Shown here piece after piece: positions 9,844-20,703 of a DNA stretch of 28,790 bases. Made by a program: the position numbers and the translations under genes. Origin of the DNA: Phaeoceros laevis (Eukaryota > Anthocerotophyta > Anthocerotopsida > Notothyladales); assembly GCA_049999765.1 (NCBI GenBank), contig JBNGIQ010009488.1, positions 319,050 to 347,839 on the forward strand. The letters are read 5' to 3'. Below the pieces are notes generated by a model. The model saw only the letters and a program-made list of their open reading frames with translations, ran no database searches and was not told the DNA's origin. Every line of letters begins with the position of its first letter. Position 1 is the stretch's first letter.

Positions 9844-12106
9844 CTACACGTCCAGCCGCTGTGCGCTGGACAAAGCCAAAGAAACAGTCTCATCCACCGT
9901 CTCCACGTCGGACCCGGAGACTAAGCTTTTCTGGCAGAGTGTGGTGTGTATGATCTGGACAGATTTGACATGCAACTCGGCAGCTGGTGTGATGGGCAGG
10001 GAAGGCTTGGGTAGAGGTGGCCTCAGAAAAATGTCCTCGGGAACGAAGAATCGGAGACCAGCTGCCTGCACGCGGACAGAAGGGCCCAACCCGTCATTGC
10101 GGGTACAGTCCTCTTTTGCTGACAGACGGCACTGAAAAGGGACTCTAAGAAAGTACTTAAATACGCATGTAAAACCAACGAACCTTTGCAAATCCACTAT
10201 CGGCATCACTGTGATCCCCAGATCGACCTGCAGCATCTCCTACGTAGAATGAGCTGGGCACACAAAAAACAAAAAGAAGCATCAAAAAGGGTACAGGCCA
10301 GACCAGAAGCACCGTAACGAGAATACCATCACACTCAAAGAAGCCATCTCGACGGTAACAGGTAACCCTTGGACCTTTCTCTGTCTATTGTCATCCCCTC
10401 GTTGAAGTGGCGTTCCATCAAATGCCACATTCCAGGTGCTGGCTTTCTGCACGGGTCGGCATTTCTTGCTAACCCACATGCAATGAAAACCTACACCAAG
10501 TAACATGCTTCTTACAGATTGGCCTAAAAGCATGACAAGAAGACGGACAAGATGGACAAATCAAATGATGAGAAGGCCAAAAGTTATACCAGAATCGGGG
10601 CTTTTACTACTCTTCTTAAACCTTCCAACCGCCCCAATTTTGAGTCGATGGCTTTCTGGCGGTTGTTCACCCAGCCGTCGATGTTTGATTCATTTGTGAA
10701 GACTACCTGCAGTTTGAGCATCCCAAAATGTCTAGTCTAGTCTAAGTGAACCAAGGAAGAAGTGGTCACCGGGTGGGACAGTACAGGGCCAATTATACTA
10801 ACCAGCTTGAACCCATCGTGATGGTATCTCTCCAGCTTCTCTGGAACAGAAGCGTACAGAAGAGACCAAGCATCTGCCCCATGCCTTGCACCAGCAAACG
10901 GTTTTCAGTAGCCTTACAATGACACTAACCGTGGCCGTTGTGATAATGATGAGACTTGTTTCTTTCTGACATGGAAAGACTGGCATGAAGAAGATTTATG
11001 ACCATCTATCACCAAATGAGGAGTAACGACTAGACTAGCAGACACACCTGCGGGTTGACGTATTGACGAGGCAACCATCAAAGTCGAATGCAGCAACTTT
11101 TCTCGACGCCAGAACACCGTCAGGCTGAGTCACACGATGACACAATACGACATAAGTGGGCAGCTGGCTAAAGGATTGGAAATTGCTATAACGAGATTCT
11201 GAAGAAAGTCTTACTTCACCAATTATGGAGGTTCCAAACGCCTTCCAACCTTTTGGCAAAGACGCACCCTGCAGATTCAGAGGATGAAGTAGACTTAAGC
11301 ATTTCTGACGCCAAGCTCTCACACTACGCGACAAGGAGGTACGATAACCATGTGAAAATCACCAGCAAGTCGTACTTTGTAAGTCTTGTTGAGCTTAAGA
11401 CGACTGAAACTGGCCAGAGTGCTTTCCCACTTGACTTCATCATACAGCTTCACCTGTACATGCCAGTCCGAGTTGTTGAAGCACTATGAGCAGAGAAGGG
11501 AGCTACACACCACAAGAAGTAGCACAATATGGTCCTAATTGCAAAAACTGGAATTGACCAGAAACAACAACCCTACACAGACCTCTTCTTCAACGGACGC
11601 TTGCGCAGGTGCCACTAGCATTTCCCTTAGAGAATTTTGATCCACTGCCTGGCCATAGTGTCAGCCCCATGCCCTTCATCAGGTTTACTCAGGAACACAC
11701 CCATCCTGCGCTTTTCTGTAACGTCGGGTTGAAGTCAATTTCGAACACTCATGCCCAATTCTCTGTCATAAACGGACGGCTCCCCGGTTAATCACAAACC
11801 TTGAGTAGACGAAACCCTCCGATGCTTTCCGCCTCGTTGGCATCGAGTAGTAGCTTCGCCTTTCTGACGCACTTGACATGATGCCTGCGCAAAGAGGTAA
11901 TATTTTCACTCGTTACCCTGCCATCCAAGCTGCTTCAATGTTCCAGCAAATACTCTCGAAGCAAATTACCATTGGGTGACAAGATGCCCTCCTAGCCCCT
12001 TGCTGACAGATCCCACTCGCACATTCCCTTTAGAAACAGTGGCACCACAGTACTTGCATGCTCCCCTGCCCGATTTCGCATACTCCACCACCAGCTTGAC
12101 TGGCAT
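9844..12106 (-). CDS. ZDP: ZDP-like polynucleotide 3'-phosphatase with one PARP-type zinc finger
   Basis: Removes 3'-phosphates at DNA strand breaks so polymerase and ligase can act. In Arabidopsis, ZDP works in base excision repair and active DNA demethylation. Exons: 12106-11970, 11884-11800, 11648-11583, 11453-11376, 11268-11215, 11124-11048, 10884-10803, 10706-10590, 10490-10375, 10253-10184, 10065-9844; 367 residues. Exons 1-2 encode a PARP-type finger: CKYC at residues 17-20 and HVKC at 48-51, preceded by VEYAKSGRGA. A conserved GF-x-x-L-x-x-x-DQ stretch bridges exons 2-3. The HAD phosphatase has the nucleophile motif AAFDFDGCLVNT, then VVFTNESNI, RKPAPGMW and FYVGDAAGR with HSDAD. There is no kinase domain, as in plant ZDP. 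As I recall, Arabidopsis ZDP has three fingers and is nearly twice as long, so this is a compact form. Exons 3 and 4 are the least certain. The 74-codon last exon gives a C-terminal tail I do not recognise. The first ATG of the finger frame was chosen; the upstream frame is open but has no ATG. Confidence 0.87.
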
Positions 12107-12402
12107 GTTTACCCTTGGAACAGACAGACAGACAAGTCTTGCCCTTGAGTGCGTGCCACCACCACTTGAAAACGAGGTTCTAGCTTTCCTGCATCGTCTC
12201 ACGCCGCCTTCTCGTAAGCAGAGCAGTACACGCAGGAGACAGGAGAGGGTGCCAACGTGCCTACGAACGATAGCTACTATAGCCGTCGACAAAGCTCCTC
12301 ACCTGAACAGGCTTGGCAGGAATGTGGAACACTGGGAACGGCTCCGCAGCACAAGCCGGCCCAACATAAGTCGGAAGCCGCTTGAAGTATCGCGGGCGGT
12401 TC

Positions 12403-12406
12403 AAAA
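12403..12406 (-). terminator. Pol III T-run after the tRNA-Gly gene
   Basis: On the minus strand a TTTT run lies 16 bases past the 3' end of the tRNA gene. Such runs end RNA polymerase III transcription. It is a short signal and supported mainly by position. Confidence 0.6.
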
Positions 12407-12422
12407 GGTCAATTCCACACAG

Positions 12423-12493
12423 TGCGCAGCCAGGGAATCGAACCCCGGTCAGTACCGTGGGAGGGTACTATGATACCACTACACCAGCTGCGC
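12423..12493 (-). tRNA. tRNA-Gly (anticodon CCC)
   Basis: The minus strand folds into a complete 71-base cloverleaf without intron. Acceptor arms GCGCAGC (12493-12487) and GCTGCGC (12430-12424) pair fully, with discriminator A at 12423. The D arm has AGTGGT, the anticodon arm is GTACC/CTCCCAC/GGTAC with CCC at loop positions 34-36, and the T arm carries GGTTCGATTCC. The overall sequence resembles plant cytosolic tRNA-Gly genes. The internal A and B boxes needed for Pol III are present. CCA is not encoded, as expected for a nuclear gene. Confidence 0.95.
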
Positions 12494-12877
12494 TCCGCAC
12501 GATGGCTGCACGCATTTACTGTAAATCAAAAAAATTAACAAAACCGTGTCCTACGCTACATACTGTATTCAGCTCATGTCCGAAAAGACCTGCTGTCTGA
12601 CTGGGCTCCGGATTCTGAGCGCATCCAAGTTCTCTCAGTCACGAAGTGGGTCACCATAGTTGAGCGGGTTTGAGTTGATAAGTGCGGAGTACTCTAGGAA
12701 GAAGCAATTGGCCTGTGCTCAGATTCTCTCCGAATTCAGACTATGCTGGCAGAAGCGAGCGCCGGGCCAGCAACGTGGTTTCACCACAAATTCCCGCATT
12801 TAAGGAGTAATGCAGCAAGTCGCTCGTGAATGGAAATGGCCGAAACATAGCAGCGGAGGAGCGCTGCTGCAGTGGAG

Positions 12878-15800
12878 ATGATGCAGCACAGCAAAGGCCG
12901 ACAGGTAACCCATGATTTGCTGGTGAATTTCGTAGCCGTATCGTTTCCCGTGCAAAGTCTCTCTCAGTCTGCCCCAAACTCTCGTTTTGATCTGGTGATT
13001 CAAAGTTGTGACTACAACTACTTCATCCAATCCTCTCAAACGAGAACCTGGAGTTTGTTGGTCGGTCTCACACAGAATTCCGTGCAATTTGGCCCAGCAG
13101 GTGTCACTGAGGGGCGCTAGCGTCAAAGAGGTGACCAGAGACGTGTTGCTGGAGAAGGTAGCACAGGAAAGGGCATCCCGAGGACACGCTAAGAAAGTTC
13201 TTGCATCTGCTTTGTTCATACAGGTGCTGCGATACTCCAACTTGCTATTGATGGAACGTTGTGTAAGGCTTATTTTCTAGGATGTGTAACAGGATGCTGC
13301 TTTTTTTACTCAGCGTGTTTGGCGAGGAAACAGTACTGCTCGAAAGGTAGCTGATCAGACACGTGCAGAATGGGATGCGATGGTCTGCCAATCGGAAGGG
13401 TGTTTAGCGTTGACTGCAAGGGAAGTGTCTGACAAAGTTGTGCGGCCAATTCTGTTCTTCATTGGCCATTCATCTCGCATATCTCTAACAGCAGATGCTG
13501 AGGACTTGCAAAGGCTAGCTACGTGCTTTGGAATACTACTCAAAAGTATCAGCGAATCTGGTAAGTTCTGCTTGCCCATGGTTTGAACTTGATCATGGAG
13601 GTTTGGAAAGCGCACTGAGTGCAGGAGATGCTCTGAAAGCGCAGGACCTAGTTTCTCTGTGTACTGTGTTATTGCCTGTTGTGTACATTAGGTGAACAGA
13701 CTGTAGTACATGACCTGTGATTTTGCAGGACTTGTAATTGCTGGGGTTTTGGGTACCTGCAGATCCACGGAACAATTACTGCAGTCTTGCCGTAGGCTGG
13801 TTGGGAGGCCGCATCCAATGGCTGCATCAAGTGCACAAACTATTAAGTCTTTGCTGTGCTGTGCTGTCCAAAAGCACATACGGTTCACTGGACCTGGATG
13901 GAGCTGCACCGTCGCTCCCGGCTTTATCAGTCAGGCTGCTGGTCGCACTAACTGACAACAGCATGTGGAAAAACTTGCAGCAAGCAAAGCCAGATGAGAA
14001 GGCAGAGGCTGATGAAGTTGTACTGAGGGTTTTAGAATGGCTTGCGAAAGGAAATGGTGGCTTGTATCAAGCAGTTCAAGCATACCTATTGACAAATTAT
14101 CCTGTTCCAGAAAAGAGCTCGGAACTGAATCCCTCACCTTCAAAGGACCAATTTATTATCACGGCTAGTGCTATTACTGTAGCTTTACGACCACTTCTTG
14201 TTTTGTCAGCAGCTGGTAGTAAAAGCCAGAGTTGCTCTGCTGGTCAGTTGAAAGACTACAGAGGTGCAGCTGCCAGAGCAGCGGCACAATTTTGTTTGCA
14301 TGTCCTAACCATACCCTCTCTAACGCAGCGCCTTCCTCCTCCTCTTGTACCTGCACTTCAGCATTCTACTGCCTTGGGGCCTTGCCTGAGGTCCTTCGGG
14401 GTAAGAGCACTTTCATTGACCTTTTAAGCAATGATCTCTTCTATGTTTTGGCTCTGTGCAAGTTGCACCCAACCTTGGCCTTCCAGATATTATGCTGGAA
14501 GTAGCTAATTTCGCTGAAAATCTGTCCCATGCATATGGTCTTTATTACAGGTCCCTATGAAGGGTCTCTTCAAAATTGCCTTTTCAGCTTCATCTTTCTC
14601 TTCAGCAGCTTTAGTACCTGTAAAAGGGGAACCGCAGTATGAAGAAGTTCCATGTTCAGCATGGGCTCTGGCTAATATTGTTAACTTGGCCTCTGCATCT
14701 GGTCAGGGCACCAACAGAAGCAGGGAGTTTGGTGGCCAGTTTGTAAAAGGTCTGATTTGTGAGGAATATGTCCAAGCTTTATGTTGTTTGCTGGATGACT
14801 TGACTCCTTGGATTGAGAATGAAAACCGTAAACATGTTGACAATGAGACAACCCAGCTTGAGAATCCTGATGAGGATAAGCGTGCCCATCCCCATCCTGT
14901 TGGCGAGCTGCTTGTAGATCTGTTGAGACCTTTGCATCAGCAGTGGCTTCTGCTGGAGCTGTTGACTGTAGCCTCAAATACTGTTGATCAAGGTGTAAAC
15001 CTGCAGAAAGGACTTGGGCTTTCTGAGGTGGCTAAACTGTATTCAAACCTGTTAACATTGTTCTCTGCCTTGAACTCGTTTGGTGGAGCCCTTCCAGTTC
15101 TTAATATCCTAGCCTTCACGCAGTCATTGTTGCCTCGATTCTGGGGGTGGATTTATGATGTGTTGAAACTTCAGGAAGTTAGCGGTTCAAAAATGAATGC
15201 TCAGTCAGGTAAAGTACCGGCTGAAGGAAGCAAAAAACCGACCTTAGAGAAAGAGAACAAGAGCACAGGGACCAAATGGGCTGCAGCGCTGGCTACAAAG
15301 ATGAAAGTAAAGAGTTCTGCAGCAGAGTCTAGCACATCCATTCTTGAGTCTGGTCCGGAAACCAGTCACCAAAACAGTCTTCAACAATGGGATATGGGGG
15401 CAATGAAACAAGGACCTGCAGGGGTGCCTGAGAGTGCTGTTCCAGTTCTTTCATTGTTTTGTGCAGTTTATGCACACCTGCTTATGGTGCTTGATGATGA
15501 GGAGTTCTACGAGCGCCAGGTAAGCTGTATGCCTGTACTCGTTCAGTTCAAGCTGGGAGTCCTTGTGTGTCTACTTTGTGATTTTCACTATGTAGCCTGG
15601 CAACTGAATGGTTTGGTTGTTGGCCGAATTTTGCTCTCTTGCAGGTCCCTTTTACCCTAGAACAACAAAGGGTAATTTCTGCCATGCTAAACACGATGGT
15701 GTACAATGGCTTTTTCTCAGCTACCAAACACCGGCAGTCCCTTTTGATGGATTCAGCAGTAAGGTGTTTACGCTCACTATACGAAAGAGATTGCAGGCGA

Positions 15801-18049
15801 AGCTTCTGTCACCAGTCATTGTGGCTTGCGCCTGCCGCAGCAACACATTCAGCAACTGCAGCAGCTGCCAGAGCACATGAAGTTGCAGTAGCTTCAGGAA
15901 AGATGGGAGAAATCTCACAGGCCCCTGCAATGGGTGCTGTCTTGACCACAATTCCACATGTTCTGCCTTTTGATGAAAGGTAGTTTCTGACACAATGTGG
16001 CGTCAGGGTCCAGGCATGCCTACATGATTTATGATGCTCTGTTCAATCTTATCATTGGATCTGCTTCAATTGCGCAGGGTACGCATATTTCGGGAATTTG
16101 TGAGGTCAGACAAGATGCTGAAGAGGATGGGGGGTGAAGCAGTTGGTCCTGGACCAGGGACTATAGAGATAGCTGTAAGACGGAACCACATTGTAGACGA
16201 TGGCTTTGCGCAACTAAGCCCATTGGGATCGAAACTGAAATGCTGCGTAAATGTATCATTTGTCAATGAACATGGACTTTCAGAAGCTGGTCTTGACTAT
16301 GGGGGTCTTTTCAAAGAATTTCTCACGGATCTAGCAAAGGCAGCATTTGATCCAGGGTACAGTGCAGTGACTGTAGAATGATCTGCAACCTTGGATGTGC
16401 CAAAGAAAATGTTTGGATAACTTGTTAAAGGTCATGTCTGAGGGTAGAGGTGTTCGCTAAGGAAGTAAACCGTGTGTTTGCTACTCTTGCAGGTATGGAT
16501 TGTTTATGCAGACAGCAACAGATGAGGGTTTGCTTTATCCACATCCTGCAGCTGCAACATTGGGTCATGGGCTGCAGATGATCGAGTTTCTGGGGCGCAT
16601 TGTTGGTAAAGCCTTGTACGAAGGTATTTTGCTGGAGTACTCCTTTTCGCCTCTGTTCATCTCGAAGTTACTTGGTAGATACAGTTTCCTGGATGAGCTT
16701 TCGAGCCTTGATGCTGAGCTCCATCGAAATCTGATGTACCTCAAGGTATGTATTCGGTCCGAATTTCGCCCTCCCAAGACGTCGTAGCTTGCTGGCATGA
16801 TCTCTGATTACAGATCCTCTTTTGTAGGACAGCACTATGAGGGCGATGCCAGGGATTTAGCACTGGATTTTACTGTTACTGAGGAGCTTTTTGGGAAGCG
16901 CACCATCGTAGAGCTCAGACCAGGTGGTGCAGAGGTGGCAGTGACCAATGAGAACAAGCTTCAGTATGTGCATGCCGTTGCAGACTACAAGCTCAACAGA
17001 CAGGTGGGGATGTGATATTAAATTCCTTCTTTAGCTGGTGAGCAAGTATACTATTTGGGTTGACACTTTCGGAGTCTGCCTGCAGATGAAGCCTATCATA
17101 AACGCCTTCTCCAGGGGCTTATCGGACCTAATTGCACCTTCTTGGTTAGGCTTGTTCAATGCTAAAGAGTTTAACCAGGTATTACCTTGCTGTCCCCCTC
17201 CTGAGCATGGGTGTCCATCTAGTCCCCGCCTGACATATTGGCTTTGCTGAATAATTCAGCTACCTCCTACAGACATGCCTGGTCTTGCATCATTCCAATT
17301 CCACATGGTTTTCTCATAACCTGAATGGTAGAATAGCTCTTGTCAGGTGGAGAGAATGACTTCGATATTGGTGATTTGAGGGCCAACACTCGTTACTCTG
17401 GGGGTTACAAGGAGAACAGTCGAACTGTGCAGATGTTCTGGGAGGTACACTATCACACTTTTTCCCCTCACTAGCAACCTCCTTGGTGGAAGCATGACGA
17501 TAAGTCCAATGCGAAACGTTCGTGTTGTTTACCTTCGAAACACTTGTTGGTATGTCAACTCTCAAAACACTCGCTGTACAGGTTGTTTCCGAACTTGAAC
17601 CTCAAGAACGATGTTCTCTGCTTAAGTTCGTGACTAGCTGCTCCCGTGCTCCTTTGCTTGGGTTCAAACATCTTCAGCCCCAGTTCACTATTCACAAGGT
17701 ACACAAGATCCATCTCCGAACCCTTGTGTCCGGTAGGTTTGATGATCTGCCAAATTTAACTTGGCTGTTCTCAAATTGTAGGTAGTGTGTGACACTCCTA
17801 TATGGGCACTTTTCGGTGGACAAGATGTTGAGCGACTGCCTTCGGCATCGACATGCTACAATACATTGAAGGTCATACAGCTCGTTGTGTCTGCCTGGAG
17901 TGTGCTTTTCTCCTAGTATGAATTGATTCAGGGAGTATCTGATCCAGTCCGTTTCCTTGATACAGCTCCCGACATACAGACGGGCAGGTACATTGAGGGA
18001 GAAGCTAAGATACGCAATCCGATCTAATGCTGGTTTTGAGCTTTCTTAA
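12878..18049 (+). CDS. UPL7: HECT E3 ubiquitin ligase, UPL7-like
   Basis: HECT ligases take ubiquitin from an E2 onto a cysteine and pass it to substrates. Exons: 12878-12904, 13098-13223, 13314-13560, 13763-14400, 14551-15519, 15645-15979, 16078-16356, 16493-16745, 16833-17003, 17086-17178, 17337-17444, 17582-17698, 17782-17871, 17966-18049. All are GT-AG and in phase, giving 1178 residues against about 1140 in Arabidopsis UPL7. The N-terminus carries [14 protein letters not shown] and an IQ-like motif (ASALFIQRVWR) that may bind calmodulin. A long helical middle follows. The HECT domain spans exons 7-14, with [41 protein letters not shown] and [14 protein letters not shown]. The catalytic cysteine lies in [10 protein letters not shown] (codon 17854-17856, Cys1146). 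The protein ends in NAGFELS. The ATG is the first after an in-frame TAG at 12848. Exon 2 has a tandem acceptor (cagcag) and exon 4 two competing acceptors. Exon 5 carries a charged, Ser-rich insert. The gene looks fully functional. Confidence 0.95.
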
Positions 18050-18578
18050 GGAGGGCAACAAATCCGTTCCAAGCTTTTGTTCCCAAGTGCATGTTCAGCG
18101 AAGGCTCTTATGCCATGAACTCCACGTAGTTTAGAGATGACCGACCTCCCGGACTTGAAGCTATGAGCTTGTTGGAGCCATCCAGCCATCCTGGAGGGGC
18201 CGAAAGGTTTCGCCCGGATGTTAAGCAATGCAAGGTTTCGCCCGGATGTTAAGCAATGAAAGGTCTCGCCCGGATGTTAAGCAATGAACACACACGTACA
18301 CCCCTCACCGTAGCCCAGTCCCCGCAGAGTACGGAAGTGCTCCGTCTTTCTGACGTTCCGGCGGAAACTGCGCTTCTCAGATCACCAGCTCCAGTGAACT
18401 GCACCAGTCATTCGATGGACCCTCCGGGGAAAAGAAGGCCATGGAGCCACACCCCATAGCAACCATGGTGTCCCCCACTGTGGAAGATGGTGTCCCGAGC
18501 GAATATGGAAGGACTGATGCCCGTCGTAGCAGCCTCTGCTCCATCCTCGTTGCCACGGCTCTACCTTAATAGTCTAGG
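18050..18578. other. Interval between UPL7-like gene and plastid protein gene
   Basis: These 529 bases follow the UPL7 stop and precede the next start on the same strand. They contain a three-copy 28-base repeat (listed separately). They should hold the UPL7 3' untranslated region and the next promoter. No coding frame here resembles a known protein. Confidence 0.55.
18204..18287 (+). repeat. 28-base tandem repeat, three copies
   Basis: The unit begins aaggtttcgcccggatg and ends ttaagcaatg plus one base. Copies start at 18204, 18232 and 18260. The first two are identical, and the third differs by a t-to-c change near its start and by its last base. The repeat lies about 155 bases past the UPL7 stop, so at least one copy may be in that transcript's 3' end. 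Confidence 0.9.
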
Positions 18579-19799
18579 ATGGTTGCGCTCTCGCACCGGA
18601 CTCTGCCCAGCATTCCCACTGTCTGCTGGGCTTCCTCATCTTTAAGGAGTGGTGTGCGACGCTACCTCCTTCGCCCCAGATTGGAACGAGTGCTCGCGAG
18701 GTTGCTTGCATCGAGCAGCTCTCCTCAATCATTGAGCAGCCTATCCGGGGAACTGATCGAGCAGAAATGCAGGGAGGAACCCACAAAATTATTGCCGCAG
18801 GGGAGCTCTGACAGGAACAGTGAGACGTCATGGGTTGCGGCTCTGGTTTTGAGCCTCGCATTAACATTTCACGGTGTGGAGCCAGTCTTGGCTTTCACTC
18901 TGTTCGGAGACCCGACACAGGAAAAAGACCCGGTAGAGCCTTTTACTCTGTATGGCAGCGTCATGTGGGTGCCTCCTCCACCAGCTCATTTCCATTCCAA
19001 GAATCATTGATGGTTGTTGCCTTTCCTGTGTTGTATCCTTTCCCTGACATTGTTCTCGACTGTTCTGCAGGAAAAAGTACTTGATAGAACAGATTGTAGA
19101 TGGCAAGATTGTTGGACGGAAGAAGGGTTTCACAGCTTCCGCGTGGTAATCGTTTAGGAAGCACCACCACCACTGGTTACTGATTGGTGCTTTGAAGCAG
19201 ATGCGTGACCATTGCACTTGTTGTCAGTCCTAGACTAATGAAGAGCAGTATCTCATGTCGCCAGTGTAAGCGCCCTGGATGCAAGCAGGGAGACTCCTGA
19301 GGTTGTGGGCTTGCCTGCTGGACTCAAGGTTGGGCTCGTGACTGGGAAGAACCGACTCTACCGCAGAATAGGATTCCACAATTGCAGAATGGTGGTAGTT
19401 TGCTTCCTCCCTCCACACATTTCTTCCCGGGACTTGTGCAGGTAACGCTATCGGGAGAGGCAAGCTGCTTCAAAGGGCTTGCTCAGAACAGGGATGATGC
19501 TTGCCGACCACCCTGCAAGGCGGCCTGCTTGGCTGCTGTCAAGCAGCATATTGAAGAGGTTAAGGAGAGCACTGGCTACACTTTCGACTCATCCGATGCT
19601 ACTAGAGCTGCAGATGCATGTGCAACCCAATGCTTCAACGAATGTGAGTTGTAGCTACCGTAACGACCTGTTCACAATGTCCACGACGCTGCTGTAGCTA
19701 GTTATCGAGACTGATGATAGATGGGATATCGATTTTTGTGCAGGCTCAAAACCAGGCACTTCCATCGCCTTTGTCGTGCCGATACGGCCTCGGAGATGA
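18579..19799 (+). CDS. Plastid-targeted cysteine-rich protein of unknown function
   Basis: Exons 18579-18964, 19071-19145, 19265-19328, 19388-19643, 19744-19799, all GT-AG and in phase, give 278 residues. A TAG at 18570-18572, in frame, makes the ATG at 18579 the first possible start. Residues 1 to about 65 are rich in Arg, Ser and Leu, like a chloroplast transit peptide. A hydrophobic stretch (WVAALVLSLALTF) and PVLAFTLFGD follow, resembling a thylakoid transfer signal or anchor with an A-x-A-like site. The mature part has DPVEPFTLYGSVMKKYLIEQ, GRKKGFTASAC, PEVVGLPAG, FPGLVQVTLSGEASCFKG and the end KPGTSIAFVVPIRPRR. Two clusters, CRPPCKAAC and CATQCFNEC, are each CX3CX3C and lie 30 residues apart. 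From memory this matches a conserved land-plant plastid family without assigned function. I do not claim a biochemical role. The 59-base intron before exon 4 is the least certain junction. Confidence 0.85.
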
Positions 19800-20000
19800 A
19801 CCCGACAAAACGTTTTGAAAGGAACAATCTTCATACTTCCTTCAGTGTCCAACACGCTGGTGTCTCAAGTTAGGCCGCGAAAAGTCGCCAGTGAAAGTCG
19901 TGGCACCAAATAGGAGAAGCCACTTTGAAGTTGAACCAGAAAGAACATGAATCTCTCCACTCGACAGAGGCGGTTGTTGGGACCCACATTATACATGACG

Positions 20001-20042
20001 GATTGACGATATTGTCTGGCTGATTGACGATATTGTCTGGCT
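20001..20042 (+). repeat. 21-base perfect tandem duplication
   Basis: The unit gattgacgatattgtctggc plus t is present twice in a row without a difference, at 20001-20021 and 20022-20042. Confidence 0.92.
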
Positions 20043-20160
20043 GGAAGACATAATTAGGCAAAGTCGACAATCAAGAAGCATGAAACATCTGCACAACCAA
20101 AAGCAACTTCTTACGAAACTTGAGTCTCTCCGGGAGTGTGACTAGGGTACCTGGAGTGCT

Positions 20161-20188
20161 GCACAGTTGAAACTGCACAGTTGAAACG
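20161..20188 (+). repeat. 14-base tandem duplication
   Basis: gcacagttgaaact is followed by gcacagttgaaacg, then by the partial copy gcacaggcgaag. It is a small slippage-type duplication with no coding content. Confidence 0.88.
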
Positions 20189-20703
20189 GCACAGGCGAAG
20201 GGTCTCCAAAAGCCAAAAGCCAAACAGTATTCAGTCAGGACCTGGGCCACCATCTGAATGTACACGTGGCGTGCGATTGAACCGATACTCTTGTTATGTG
20301 AGCCCTCATTTCCCCGAACAACCTAGACTAATCCCTGCTGGAAGGTGCAGGTACTGAGGGTACAACATATGTTGATGCAATAATTTGATACACATTGTGG
20401 AAGCCTCGGTGGCTAGACCTGGCCAACGGCCGAGAGTAAATTTTTTAGCCGGTTACTATTACCGGGCCATATAAGATATTAAGATATTGTCGGTTTTTCA
20501 TTGGTTATTTAAATTGAAGTCACTTATTTTAGTAAAATATCTGACTATCTATACAGAGTACCGGTTAAATATCTATTATTATTAAAAGTGCCGGTTATTA
20601 CTTATTAAAACTTTGAATATGTAGGGGTGTATGGGTAGTGAATCTAGTGATTACTTAATACTATATGAATTTAAATACTGAATGAGTTTTCTCAACTTAT
20701 CCA

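Larger units (their letters stand above)
12107..12877. promoter_or_regulatory. Divergent promoter interval between ZDP-like and UPL7-like genes
   Basis: The two start codons face away from each other across 771 bases, so this must hold both Pol II promoters and leaders, unless 5' exons were missed. A Pol III tRNA-Gly gene lies inside at 12423-12493 on the minus strand. I see no clear TATA box I would defend. An in-frame TAG at 12848-12850 closes the UPL7 frame upstream of its ATG. Confidence 0.6.

Noticed and set aside
9844-10236. A continuous 130-codon minus-strand frame starting in the ZDP intron
   Set aside because: Only its second half is coding. Residues before position 10065 fall in the intron between the FYVGDAAGR exon and the last exon.
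11966-12292. N-terminal extension of the ZDP frame upstream of 12106
   Set aside because: The frame is open, but the extra part has no ATG and no recognisable domain, and the finger begins just after the Met at 12106.
13710-13955. Reading UPL7 exon 4 from the acceptor at 13728
   Set aside because: It ends in TGA at 13953 and loses similarity, whereas the acceptor at 13762 restores a frame that matches UPL7 for over 200 residues. It is kept only as a possible alternative splice.
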